Source: Paenibacillus arenilitoris
GTDB lineage: Bacteria; Bacillota; Bacilli; Paenibacillales; Paenibacillaceae
Direction: 5' to 3'
Length of the DNA: 64,000 nt
Assembly (NCBI RefSeq): GCF_014705655.1
Contig: NZ_JACXIY010000010.1
Span: 186,001 to 250,000 of the forward strand
This document shows, one piece after another, positions 15,890-24,778 of this stretch; the stretch's first letter is position 1, and each line of letters begins with the position of its first letter. The notes under the pieces are model-generated. The model saw nothing but the letters and a program-made list of their open reading frames with translations, searched no databases and had not been told where the DNA came from. A program made the translations under genes and the position numbers.

Positions 15890-18800
15890 ATGATAAAGCA
15901 TTGGCGTAAATCATTTGCTTTTTTGCTCACGGTTAGCTTGATTATGATCTCCTTGATGTCCCCGCTAGGGTCCTCTGCAGTCAATGGGGCCGGGAATGCC
16001 GGGACGTCCGAAAGATTCCCGCTTGCTTCCATACCGGGCTGGAAGGGACAGACCAGCGGTTCGATCAAAGCCGCGGCACGCGTTGACGAGAGCGTATCTG
16101 CGGAAGGGGAACGGTCGCTGTACGTAACGAACGGCACGGCGAAATCCGCCAACACCTATTACGTCATCCGGCAGGAGATGGCTGTCGAGCCGGATACGGA
16201 CTATGTCGTGTCGGCACAGGCGAAGGGCTCGAACGTCGGCGATAACTGGTTTGGCCTGTCCGGCAAAAGCAATCGCGTCTACCTGCCGAAGGGCAATTAC
16301 GATTGGACGCAGAAATCGATGACGATCCGTACGAATCAGGATCAGCATACTGCGGATTTTGTTTTTTACACGGAAAGTCCGACAGAGGAGCTTTGGATCG
16401 ACGACTTGACGGTCATCAAGGCCGGGGACCACGTCAATTTGCTGCAAAACGCCGGGTTCGAGCAGGGCGAAAAGCCTGTGCATACTTCGTTCGAGTATGC
16501 GGCGCCCTGGACCGGAAGCCGGAGCGGATCTCCGGACATTAACGTGTCCGTCGTCGACAGCGTCTATGACGAAGGCAGCCGTTCGCTATACGTGACGAAC
16601 AACACTTCCAAAACGGCCCATACGTTTTATGTGATCAGGCAGTCTCTTGCGCTCGAAGGGGATACGGAATATACGCTTTCCGCAAGCGTAAAAGGAGAGA
16701 ACGTAGGAGATAATTGGTTCGGTATAAGCGGCAAAGGCGACCGTGCTTACGTGCCTAAAGGCAGCTATGATTGGAAGTCGAAATCGATGACGATCCGAAC
16801 GAATCCCGGCCAAACGTCGGCGGATTTTGTTTTTTATTTCGAGGATTTTACGGCGGATTTATGGGTTGACCGGCTTTCGGTAACGAAGGCTGGAAGTACG
16901 GAAAATCTGCTGCAAAACGCGGGGTTTGAAGAGGGGGAGCCGCCGGGTTCGGAACCCGAGCCGGAGCCCGTCGGCGAAGCTCCCGTCGATATTAATCGTT
17001 TGATCGAATCATTGGGCGAAAAAAGCTATTTGCCGATATCCGAGGTTGCCGCAATAACCGTGGACGGCGATCTGGGCGAATGGGCGGCGATTCCGGCCAT
17101 TTCACTCCCCGTTAATGCCGATAAGCACCTGCGTCTGCCCGGCTGGAACGGCGAGAATGACTTGTCGCTGAATGCCAAATTTGCTTATGACGACGAAAAT
17201 TTGTATGCGAATTTTGTCGTTAAGGATCAGACGCATAGAGGTATCGCGGATGCCGCGATGTGGAACGGCGACAGCATACAGCTCGGGTTCAGCAGCGATG
17301 GCGTAACGTATGAAACGGAATACGGCCTGACCGTTCTCGAATCCGAAACGCCTAACGTATGGCGGTGGCTGAGCGGCTCCGCGACATTGCCGGCAAGCTC
17401 GGTAACGCTTAGAGCGGAACGGGACGAGTCCGCCAAAGAGACGGTGTACGAGGCCAAGTTTCCTTGGAAAGCGATATTTGACGAGAAGCCGGCGGATGAT
17501 TTTCGGTTCACGATTCTTCTGAACGATAACGACAGCAGCGTAAGGAGAGGATATGTTCAGTGGACGGACGGCATCGGCATGGGAAAGGATGCAACGAAAA
17601 TGGGGACGGGCCGTCTCGTTGCCGAAGACGCTGCCTGGCTCTCATGGCTGGACAAGCAGGAAATATTCCGAAGCAATGAATTATATAAAACGACATTGGA
17701 TCTCATGAATTTCGGCGATTCGGACGTTAATTTGCAAATCGAGTCGCCTGAGCTTGACTTACGGCGAGAAATCGCAGTGCCGGCAGGCAAAGCCGTAAGG
17801 ATAGCGCTCGAGAAGGCTTTTCCGGTTCCCGGCGAGCATGCGGTTGCCGTCACGGTTAAGAACATGGAAACGGGCGAATCGGCAACGCACGTGAACAGCT
17901 TCACGGTCTATGAATCCAATGACCAATTGAACAGCAGATTCGATGCCATTGCCTCACAGCTTCCTCAGCTTGATGCCAGGTTGGCGGAGGCTGCGGCGAA
18001 GGGGATAACGACGGACTATGAGACGGTTAACGCTACCGTAATCCGGCATTTTATCCAATACGGCAAAGACGATGTCAGTCATAATCTGATTGACCGTGCC
18101 GCTTATGTCGCCAATGAGCTCGAGCGGTTGTACGCCGAATCCATGACAAAGCTGAGCGGTTATTTGAACGGTTCTCTGGAACCGCAGCCGGTACCGCGTT
18201 ATCGTACGGGAACGGAGCGGATCGGCATTAAGGATTACGGGTTTGAAGCGGATAAATTCGATCCTTCTACGGGAGGAACGACCCGCGGACCGGTCATCTT
18301 TACCGGTTACGGCCATTTCGACTCCGCACGAAGGGATATACCGGTTTTCCAGAATTACGGAACAAATGTGATCCAGGTCGAAATCGGTCCTAATTCGGTC
18401 ATCGTGCCTTCGGAAGCATGGTCGGCTTGGTCGGCCAATAAAGTAAACGGGGTCAAAGCGAACCTCACGGTCGACCGCGAAGTGAAGCGCAGCGGCAAAG
18501 GATCGCTGCTTATCGAGAACAAGACTCCGATGGCGCCGAATACGTTTGCAACGGTTTCGCAAAACGTGCCTGTCGCCCCCAATACGCCATATATCATTAA
18601 AGCGTGGGTAAAAGGCGATCAAGCGGGCAAGGTGTGGTTCCCGGGAGGCCGCGGTTGGAGCAAGCGGCAGCCGGTTCCTGCCGGAACCTTTGATTGGACG
18701 GAGGTCACGGTCGAATATACGACCGGCGCGAACGAGACGTCGATGCCGTTCTTGATTCTGTCGGAAGATGCCGGAAAGGTATGGTTCGACGACTTGACGA

Positions 18801-21535
18801 TGACGAAGGCCGGCGACACGGAAAATCTGCTCAAGTTCCCGGGCTTCGACGACGATGCGCCGGACGAATCGAAGGGATACGTCACGTCGGCAAGCAAAAT
18901 CGAGAACGACATCCTGCAGGTGCTGGAGAGGTCGAAGCAGCATAACATTGCGGTTAATTTGCTGCTGTCGCCGCATTACTTCCCGGATTGGGCGAAGGAG
19001 AAGTGGCCGGAGCTCGACAGTAACGCGACGGAATTCATCCAGTTTAATTTCGATCATCCGAAGGCCAGAGAAATCATCGAAGACTATTTAAGGACGATTA
19101 TTCCTCTGATCAAAGATTATCCCTCACTCCACAGCATTACGATGACCAACGAGCCGGTTTACGCCACGAGCGAGGATCGGGATTATCATACGCCGAAGTT
19201 TCGTCTTTATTTGAGAGAGCTATACCATAACGATATCGGGAAGCTGAACCAGGTGTACGGTGCGGGCTATGCCTCGTTCGATGAGGTCATCATGCCGACG
19301 GAATATGCCTCGACGCCTGAGTATTACGATTGGTTTATTTATAATAATCAGGTGTTCACGGGATGGCATCAATGGATGGCGGATATTATCCATGACGTCG
19401 CGCCGAACTTGCCCGTCCAGTCTAAGGTCATGAACGGCATACTGGGCGGCGACAGATGGGGCGTCGATTTCGAGAGGATGTCGGAGCTAAGTCAAATCAA
19501 CGGCAACGACGCCTCCAGCTATTTGGATAACGGGAAGAAGGATTATATCAGAGAGTTCATGTTCTACGATTTCCAGACTTCCCTGAAGAAAGCCCCGGTG
19601 TTCAACTCCGAACACCATGTCATTCCGGACGGCGACGATTATTATGGGCCGGAGCAAGCGATGCACGTGAACACGCAGCTATGGCAGAGCTCTATTCACG
19701 GACGTTCGGGCTCGACGGTGTGGGTATGGGACCGCACTTACGACACAAGCAGCGTAATTGCAGGCAGCGTCATGCATCGGCCCGACGTTGCGGCAATTGT
19801 GGGCAAGACGAATCTCGATCTTAACCGTTTGGTCGACGAGGTGTCGGCTTTCCAGAACGACGATGCCGAGATTGCGATTTTGTACAGTCTGCCCGCCGTC
19901 CTCTACAATGTTCGGGACGATTACCCGGAATCCGTAAGGAAGCTTTACGAGGCGATCAGCCTAAGCGGGGTAAAGACGGGCTTTATTACGGAAAAACAGC
20001 TGAAAGAGGGAAAGACCGGATCGTATAAAGCAATAGTCGTCCCCCATATGCAGTATGCAGACGGAGAGACTTTGGAGCGTCTTAAAGCGTTTGGGGCTGC
20101 AGGAGGCGAATTGGTCATAGTCGGCGACGATTCCGTCGTGATGGACGAACACGGCCAATCGCTTGAGGGGGCAACCCGCGATGCCGTGTTCGGGATGGCG
20201 ACGGTCTTGGAGGAGGCGTTGACAACCGATCAGCTCAAGGAATGGTTCATGGGCACCGGCCTTTACGACCGCCTGAACGAAGTGGTTGTGTTCGACGAAG
20301 AAACGAATAAGCCGGTGGCCGATGTCGAGTGGCGAAGCGTGCTCCATAATGGGAAATGGCTGCTTAACTTGGCAAACTACGGATCGGCTTCCCGGACGGT
20401 ATCCATCTCTTGGAACGGGAAGAAGGTTGAGCAAGCGGTCGACTTGATCAACGGGTCGTTGTTGGAAGACGGCAAGCTGACGCTTCCTCAGCGGCTTCCG
20501 GTACTATTGCAATGGGAAATCGAAGATGGCCCGGATAGCCCGGGAAATCCGGGGAACCAGGGCGATACGGGCAATCCGCCGGCGCTTGACGGTCGGCTGT
20601 CCGTCGCGGCCGGAAGCGCGGGAACCGCAAACTTGAACAACGAAGCAAAAGTGGAGCTGCCGGCAGGCGCGATGCCAGGCAAGTACACGATTTCCATAAC
20701 CAAGGTGGAAGACGAAGAAGCGCTAAATGAATGGACGCCAAAGGCGGGCTTCGTCTTAGCCAGCGAAGTATATGAGTTTTTGAAGGATGTACCGGGCAAG
20801 TTCCGGCAAGCCGTTACGGTAACGCTAACGATTAATCCGTCGCTGCATGAGGGGAAGAAGCTTGCTATCCATTACTACGATGAAGCGAAGAAAGTATGGG
20901 TCGAGCTTGGCGGCGAGGTAAACGGGAGCCGGATTTCGGTCATGACGGACCACTTCACGAAGTTCGCCGTACTCGCATCGGACGGCACAGAGATCAGCTT
21001 CAACGACATAACGGGACATTGGGCGGCGGAAGCGATCAAGCAGGCAGCCGCAAGCGGCATCGCGAGCGGTTTTCCGGATGGAACCTTTAAGCCGAATCGT
21101 GCGGTGACGCGGGCGGAGTTCTCCGTCATGCTCTCGCAAGCGCTGCAAACGGAAGAGAATGCCGAGGAGCTTCGATTCGCAGACGCCGATGCGATCCCTG
21201 CATGGGCGAAGGATGCAGTTGCGGGCTTATCGAAGGCGGAAATCATTGTAGGTTACTCGGATAATAACTTCGGAGCGAATCGGCCGATCAGCCGCTCCGA
21301 AATCGCGGTCATGATTGTCAGAGCGGCCAAGCTTTCGATCGATCATGCCGCGACAACCGATTTTGCCGACGATCGCGATATCCCCGCATGGGCGAAGGGG
21401 GCCATAGCCGCTGCCGCTCGCGAGAAGCTGATTCAAGGCCGCGACGGCAACCTGTTTGCTCCGAACGCCCTGGCAACGCGGGCGGAAGCAATCGCGCTGA
21501 TTATGAGGCTGCGGAACGAGTTCAAAGCGCAATAA
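15890..21535 (+). CDS. Giant secreted SLH-anchored multidomain glycoside hydrolase (clan GH-A, GH42-like)
   Basis: This 1881-residue protein has an N-terminal Sec signal peptide. Two near-duplicate carbohydrate-binding-like modules (~57-187 and ~197-344, both with NVGDNWFG and MTIRTN) are followed by a CBM9-like domain (~389-583, VDGDLGEWA) and a third related module (~850-983). A (beta/alpha)8 catalytic domain (~1000-1290) has candidate acid/base E1088 in MTNEPV and nucleophile E1241 in FNSEHHV. A GH42 A4-like Rossmann domain (~1317-1453), a ZU5-like domain (~1567-1697) and three SLH repeats (~1703-1881) complete it. It should sit on the S-layer/secondary wall polymer and degrade an external polysaccharide. 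The catalytic family is inferred from the clan GH-A motifs; the substrate is unknown. Confidence 0.88.
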   Translation: MIKHWRKSFAFLLTVSLIMISLMSPLGSSAVNGAGNAGTSERFPLASIPGWKGQTSGSIKAAARVDESVSAEGERSLYVTNGTAKSANTYYVIRQEMAVEPDTDYVVSAQAKGSNVGDNWFGLSGKSNRVYLPKGNYDWTQKSMTIRTNQDQHTADFVFYTESPTEELWIDDLTVIKAGDHVNLLQNAGFEQGEKPVHTSFEYAAPWTGSRSGSPDINVSVVDSVYDEGSRSLYVTNNTSKTAHTFYVIRQSLALEGDTEYTLSASVKGENVGDNWFGISGKGDRAYVPKGSYDWKSKSMTIRTNPGQTSADFVFYFEDFTADLWVDRLSVTKAGSTENLLQNAGFEEGEPPGSEPEPEPVGEAPVDINRLIESLGEKSYLPISEVAAITVDGDLGEWAAIPAISLPVNADKHLRLPGWNGENDLSLNAKFAYDDENLYANFVVKDQTHRGIADAAMWNGDSIQLGFSSDGVTYETEYGLTVLESETPNVWRWLSGSATLPASSVTLRAERDESAKETVYEAKFPWKAIFDEKPADDFRFTILLNDNDSSVRRGYVQWTDGIGMGKDATKMGTGRLVAEDAAWLSWLDKQEIFRSNELYKTTLDLMNFGDSDVNLQIESPELDLRREIAVPAGKAVRIALEKAFPVPGEHAVAVTVKNMETGESATHVNSFTVYESNDQLNSRFDAIASQLPQLDARLAEAAAKGITTDYETVNATVIRHFIQYGKDDVSHNLIDRAAYVANELERLYAESMTKLSGYLNGSLEPQPVPRYRTGTERIGIKDYGFEADKFDPSTGGTTRGPVIFTGYGHFDSARRDIPVFQNYGTNVIQVEIGPNSVIVPSEAWSAWSANKVNGVKANLTVDREVKRSGKGSLLIENKTPMAPNTFATVSQNVPVAPNTPYIIKAWVKGDQAGKVWFPGGRGWSKRQPVPAGTFDWTEVTVEYTTGANETSMPFLILSEDAGKVWFDDLTMTKAGDTENLLKFPGFDDDAPDESKGYVTSASKIENDILQVLERSKQHNIAVNLLLSPHYFPDWAKEKWPELDSNATEFIQFNFDHPKAREIIEDYLRTIIPLIKDYPSLHSITMTNEPVYATSEDRDYHTPKFRLYLRELYHNDIGKLNQVYGAGYASFDEVIMPTEYASTPEYYDWFIYNNQVFTGWHQWMADIIHDVAPNLPVQSKVMNGILGGDRWGVDFERMSELSQINGNDASSYLDNGKKDYIREFMFYDFQTSLKKAPVFNSEHHVIPDGDDYYGPEQAMHVNTQLWQSSIHGRSGSTVWVWDRTYDTSSVIAGSVMHRPDVAAIVGKTNLDLNRLVDEVSAFQNDDAEIAILYSLPAVLYNVRDDYPESVRKLYEAISLSGVKTGFITEKQLKEGKTGSYKAIVVPHMQYADGETLERLKAFGAAGGELVIVGDDSVVMDEHGQSLEGATRDAVFGMATVLEEALTTDQLKEWFMGTGLYDRLNEVVVFDEETNKPVADVEWRSVLHNGKWLLNLANYGSASRTVSISWNGKKVEQAVDLINGSLLEDGKLTLPQRLPVLLQWEIEDGPDSPGNPGNQGDTGNPPALDGRLSVAAGSAGTANLNNEAKVELPAGAMPGKYTISITKVEDEEALNEWTPKAGFVLASEVYEFLKDVPGKFRQAVTVTLTINPSLHEGKKLAIHYYDEAKKVWVELGGEVNGSRISVMTDHFTKFAVLASDGTEISFNDITGHWAAEAIKQAAASGIASGFPDGTFKPNRAVTRAEFSVMLSQALQTEENAEELRFADADAIPAWAKDAVAGLSKAEIIVGYSDNNFGANRPISRSEIAVMIVRAAKLSIDHAATTDFADDRDIPAWAKGAIAAAAREKLIQGRDGNLFAPNALATRAEAIALIMRLRNEFKAQ

Positions 21536-21538
21536 TAT

Positions 21539-21568
21539 CGAGGAGGGGGCTCTTAAGGAGCCTCCTCG
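21539..21568. terminator. Hairpin between convergent genes
   Basis: CGAGGAGG pairs with CCTCCTCG and an inner CTC pairs with GAG across a GGG bulge, close after the SLH-glycosidase stop. No T-run follows on the plus strand. It probably serves as the 3' end for one or both converging transcripts. Confidence 0.45.
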
Positions 21569-21593
21569 AATTGCCTGTTGAAGCCTGGATATG

Positions 21594-21758
21594 TCAGCTT
21601 TGATTGCGGTTCACGAACGGAACCGTCGTCTCTTCCGGATGCTCGATGTCCGGATCCCCGTAAAACTCGCGATCCATTCGAATGTTTGCTTGTTCAATCT
21701 CCGATTTGTCCGAAAGCGGACGTTCGCTTACGGTTTCTTTCTCGCTATCCATCTTCAT
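21594..21758 (-). CDS. Small acidic hypothetical protein, 54 residues
   Basis: This short frame starts MKMDSEKETVSERPLSDKSE and ends VPFVNRNQS, 19 bases downstream of the HAD-like gene on the same strand. GGAAGG lies 5 bases before the ATG. It is rich in Asp/Glu and predicted to be largely disordered, with no Cys, signal peptide or membrane segment. The close spacing suggests an operon with the HAD-like protein. I recognise no family; small acidic proteins of this kind are common in spore-formers, but no role can be read here. Confidence 0.6.
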   Translation of the reverse strand: MKMDSEKETVSERPLSDKSEIEQANIRMDREFYGDPDIEHPEETTVPFVNRNQS

Positions 21759-21777
21759 CAATCCTTCCTGCCGCCGT

Positions 21778-22254
21778 TTATATTCGAAGCGCTTTTACCA
21801 GTATCCGTTTCATTGCACCTACAAACCGGGGCTTCGTCCATGAAGGAGAAACAAAAATCGTATACATCCCGAGCCGGTTTCCGCCCCATAAATCGGTAAT
21901 AATCCCATTGCCGATAACCGCCGTCTCGTTTTTTCGCGTTCCGAGTATATCCAATGCGGCCATAAATGCCTTTCTTTTCGGTTTACCCGCTTCGAACAAA
22001 GCCGGAATCTCATTGACCAGTTCGTTTCCTTGCGCGGGAGGCTTGCTGTTCGAGACGATAACCAGCCTCATCGCGTACCGGGACTTGAGGTCGTTTAGCC
22101 ATTTTATCATCGAATCCGATGCGGACGCGGCATTCGACGGAATTAAAGTGTTGGACCAGTCTATGATTATTCCTTTAATCCCCGCCCTGCGCAGCGAATT
22201 CACGTCTATCTCATGGATGGAACGCGCAATTTGCGAAGGCTTGAATATGGTCAC
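21778..22254 (-). CDS. YqeG-like HAD-IIIA protein, probably degenerate active site
   Basis: This 158-residue protein follows the YqeG pattern (FKPSQIARSIHEID, GIKGIIID, GGNRLGMYTIFVSP). In normal YqeG phosphatases the first motif is DxDxT and the last GDQxxTD. Here the first motif reads DWSNT (D32, S34: the second Asp, which acts as acid/base, is Ser) and the last reads GNGIITD. Phosphatase activity is therefore doubtful, and it may be a regulatory or scaffold paralogue; the true yqeG normally sits in a ribosome-biogenesis operon. I set the start at GTG 22254, preceded by AAGGAGGGG at 6 bases, rather than the upstream ATG codons. Confidence 0.75.
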   Translation of the reverse strand: MTIFKPSQIARSIHEIDVNSLRRAGIKGIIIDWSNTLIPSNAASASDSMIKWLNDLKSRYAMRLVIVSNSKPPAQGNELVNEIPALFEAGKPKRKAFMAALDILGTRKNETAVIGNGIITDLWGGNRLGMYTIFVSPSWTKPRFVGAMKRILVKALRI

Positions 22255-22363
22255 AAGGCTCCCCTCCTTACTTTTCGTAAAAAACATGTCCAAGTCGTAA
22301 ATAGGTTTCCTTTATTTTCATTTTTCATTCCTTTTCTGTTGGATTGAGTTTGTAAAAATAGAG

Positions 22364-22392
22364 TTGACAGCGACGCGGAGACGTTATAGAAT
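22364..22392 (+). promoter_or_regulatory. Promoter of the flavin monooxygenase gene
   Basis: TTGACA (22364-22369) and TAGAAT (22387-22392) are separated by 17 bp. The first TetR-type palindrome starts 4 bp downstream, covering the expected transcription start. Confidence 0.7.
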
Positions 22393-22395
22393 TAC

Positions 22396-22414
22396 ATTGA
22401 CTGAACGAGTCAAT
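22396..22414. promoter_or_regulatory. Palindromic operator 1, likely TetR site
   Basis: ATTGACTGAACGAGTCAAT is a 19-bp palindrome with perfect 7-bp arms, placed at the transcription start of the monooxygenase gene. The TetR gene two genes downstream (24056) is the natural candidate. Confidence 0.7.
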
Positions 22415-22467
22415 CTAAAATCTAACGCAAATGAGCAACTCCTATCGGAACATTTTTTTGTACGATC

Positions 22468-22486
22468 ATTGACTGACTCGATCAAT
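22468..22486. promoter_or_regulatory. Palindromic operator 2, likely TetR site
   Basis: ATTGACTGACTCGATCAAT shares ATTGACTGA and TCAAT with operator 1 and lies 9 bp before the AAGGAGG of the monooxygenase gene. Two operators 72 bp apart could allow cooperative repression. Confidence 0.65.
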
Positions 22487-22509
22487 CTATTATAAGGAGG
22501 AATCATGAC

Positions 22510-23985
22510 ATGACAACTTATTCCAATATGCGCAAGGCTATCGTAATCGGCGGAGGCATGGCCGGTTTAATGACGGCAAGAGTCCTCTCGGATCATGCGG
22601 AAGAGGTGCTTATCGTCGAGAAGGACGACTTCCCGGACGGGCCGGAGCTTCGCTCCGGAACCCCGCAGGCTTTCCATCCGCATCGCTTCACGGCTCGAGG
22701 CAAATCGATCACGGAGCGGCTCTTTCCGGGATACGAGGATGATTTGGCGACGCAAGGTTCTCCGTCTTCGCTGAACAAAGCCATTTATTTCATGAACGAG
22801 TACCGAACCCTGGAGATGAAGTATGACCGGGACGATCGGAAATTCAGCAGAGCCATGCTGGAGTGGGTCATACGCCAACGGGTGAGAGCGATCCCTAACG
22901 TGCGCTTCTTGCCGAGGCATGAAGTGATCCGGTTGACGACGACCGCGGACCGTTCGGCCGTTATCGGCGTTCAGGTTAGAAATCGCGACCGATCCGGAAC
23001 CGGAGAGGCTGTAACGGCCGATCTGGTCATCGATGCGAGCGGACGCTCCTCGAAGCTTGCCGCTTGGCTTGCGGATTTGGGATACGAGGTGCCGAAGCCG
23101 GATCTGTTGAAGGTGGCTCTCGGATACAGCACAATGCGGTATAAAGTGCCTTCGCCTATGACTTCTATGATCGACAAATGGGACGTGATCAACCTTCAGG
23201 GGCAGCCTGCAAGCGGGAGCTTCACCGGCGTTCTGTCTTTTATCGAAAATCATGTAGCCGAGGTGCTGCTTTATCGCCCCGGAGGTATTTACCCGCCAAC
23301 GGATGCCGCCGAATTCGAACGGGCGTTAGCGCAGCTTCCTAGTCCCATTATTTCGGAAATGGTGCGCGACCTCGATCCGATCGCCGCTCCCCGAGGCTTC
23401 CGCGTACCGGAATTATATTGCCATCGTTACGAGCAAATGAGTCGCTGGCCGGCTGGGCTGCTGGCTCTGGGAGACGCTTACTGCATCTTCGACCCGATTT
23501 TCGGCCAAGGCATGACCATGGCCGCGATCGAGGCGGAAATTTTGGAAGCTTGCCTTCGGGAACGGTGCGGGAGTGCCGGGCCCGATTGGGAACGCGGCGT
23601 TCTTAGGCGGATCAAAGAAGCGATAGAGCCCGCCTTTTGGCTGAACTGCACGGCCGATCTGCGGTGGGAAGGCGTCGAATACGAAGGCTCCGATTCCCGG
23701 GCGGGGGATGCGTTCAGCCGCGAATATATGGAGCTTTTTTTCAAGCATGCCGTCAGCAAGCCGGATTGGGAGTCGTATGGCCTTTATTGGGCTGTGAACA
23801 CGATGTCCGTATCGCCCCGCCATATCCTTAACCCGCAGACGGCCACCCGAGTGCTGTCCGCCTCGGATGAAGGCAAGCGGCTGCTTGCATCGCTTTCGAC
23901 GGCAGACGGCCGGCCTATCGAAACGATTCTGGAAGAGCTGCTGCCCCGTTTCTCGGAAGCGCCGTTTGAGCCCGCAGGGCAATAG
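22510..23985 (+). CDS. FAD-dependent monooxygenase/oxidoreductase
   Basis: This 491-residue flavoprotein starts with a Rossmann FAD-binding motif (VIGGGMAGLMTARVL, residues ~12-26), has the middle DG-type segment ADLVIDASGRSSKLAAWL, and the second FAD motif around G321-D322 (ALGDAYCIFDPIFGQGM). This is the fold of group A aromatic hydroxylases and related epoxidases and halogenases, which use NAD(P)H and oxygen. There is no signal peptide. AAGGAGG lies upstream of ATG 22510. Expression appears controlled by two TetR-type palindromes, so the substrate is probably a hydrophobic xenobiotic or secondary metabolite that also acts as inducer. Confidence 0.87.
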   Translation: MTTYSNMRKAIVIGGGMAGLMTARVLSDHAEEVLIVEKDDFPDGPELRSGTPQAFHPHRFTARGKSITERLFPGYEDDLATQGSPSSLNKAIYFMNEYRTLEMKYDRDDRKFSRAMLEWVIRQRVRAIPNVRFLPRHEVIRLTTTADRSAVIGVQVRNRDRSGTGEAVTADLVIDASGRSSKLAAWLADLGYEVPKPDLLKVALGYSTMRYKVPSPMTSMIDKWDVINLQGQPASGSFTGVLSFIENHVAEVLLYRPGGIYPPTDAAEFERALAQLPSPIISEMVRDLDPIAAPRGFRVPELYCHRYEQMSRWPAGLLALGDAYCIFDPIFGQGMTMAAIEAEILEACLRERCGSAGPDWERGVLRRIKEAIEPAFWLNCTADLRWEGVEYEGSDSRAGDAFSREYMELFFKHAVSKPDWESYGLYWAVNTMSVSPRHILNPQTATRVLSASDEGKRLLASLSTADGRPIETILEELLPRFSEAPFEPAGQ

Positions 23986-24055
23986 CGCTTTTGTAGACCG
24001 GATTTGGTATACTGGTAGAATACATCGATAACATCCGGCAAAGGAGTGCGCGGCA

Positions 24056-24661
24056 TTGGCACCGTTAAACGACGAACAATTGCATCAAATCCGCGATGAA
24101 CGAAGAGAGCAAATTAAAACGGCGGCCATCCAGATTTTTGCCAAGAAAGGCATTATTAACGCCAAGATGAGCATGATTGCGGAAACCGCGGGGATCAGCA
24201 ACGGACTGCTTTACCATTATTTCAAGTCGAAGGATGAGCTGTTCCTATCGCTCATACAAGAAGCGATGGCCGAAACGGAAGCCGCCCTGCGAAGCATCTA
24301 TGCCTTTCCCGGCACGCCGATCGAGAAAATCAGGGCATTGACGGCCGAAATACTGGACGAAAGCGGCTCGCCGTACTTCATGCTCATCCATCAGGCGCGT
24401 ACGTCGGACGGCGTGCCCGAGAAGGTCAAGCAGCTTCTGGAGAAGTATTCGATGAAAGTGTTTATCGATATTCTGCTTCCGGTGTTTCAAGAGGGTCAGC
24501 GTGCAGGGGAACTGGCGTCCGATGATCCCGCGGAGCTCATCGCTTGTTATTTGTCCGTCCTCTCCGGCGTCATGGTCGTCCATTCGAACGGCATTGACGA
24601 TTACCGGATTCCGAAAGCCGATATGCTGCTGCGGTTGATTGAGGGAGCAAAGCGGGATTAA
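24056..24661 (+). CDS. TetR-family transcriptional regulator (monooxygenase locus)
   Basis: This 201-residue repressor has an N-terminal TetR helix-turn-helix (residues ~20-65: KMSMIAETAGISNGLLYHYFKSKDELF) and an all-helical ligand-binding/dimerisation domain. It starts with TTG 24056, with AAGGAG 9 bases upstream. It lies 70 bp after the monooxygenase gene and is the obvious candidate for the palindromes at 22396 and 22468. Its own upstream region contains TATACT and TAGAAT -10-like boxes but no copy of that palindrome, so autoregulation may occur only by read-through. Confidence 0.9.
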   Translation: MAPLNDEQLHQIRDERREQIKTAAIQIFAKKGIINAKMSMIAETAGISNGLLYHYFKSKDELFLSLIQEAMAETEAALRSIYAFPGTPIEKIRALTAEILDESGSPYFMLIHQARTSDGVPEKVKQLLEKYSMKVFIDILLPVFQEGQRAGELASDDPAELIACYLSVLSGVMVVHSNGIDDYRIPKADMLLRLIEGAKRD

Positions 24662-24696
24662 CGTTTTCCCGATGTTCTTGAAGTTCGATACGACGG

Positions 24697-24737
24697 GGCT
24701 GTCTCAAAAGGTCGTGAAGCGACCTTTTGAGACAGCC
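24697..24737 (+). terminator. 18-bp terminator hairpin with GGCTGTCTCAAA core
   Basis: GGCTGTCTCAAAAGGTCG and its exact complement form an 18-bp stem with a 5-base loop, followed by TTGTTTGT. It ends the TetR transcript. The core sequence recurs in the hairpins at 24968-25022 and 35709-35749. Confidence 0.8.
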
Positions 24738-24778
24738 TTGTTTGTACTTCGACGACGTTTTGCCGCGAGAGGCGATGC

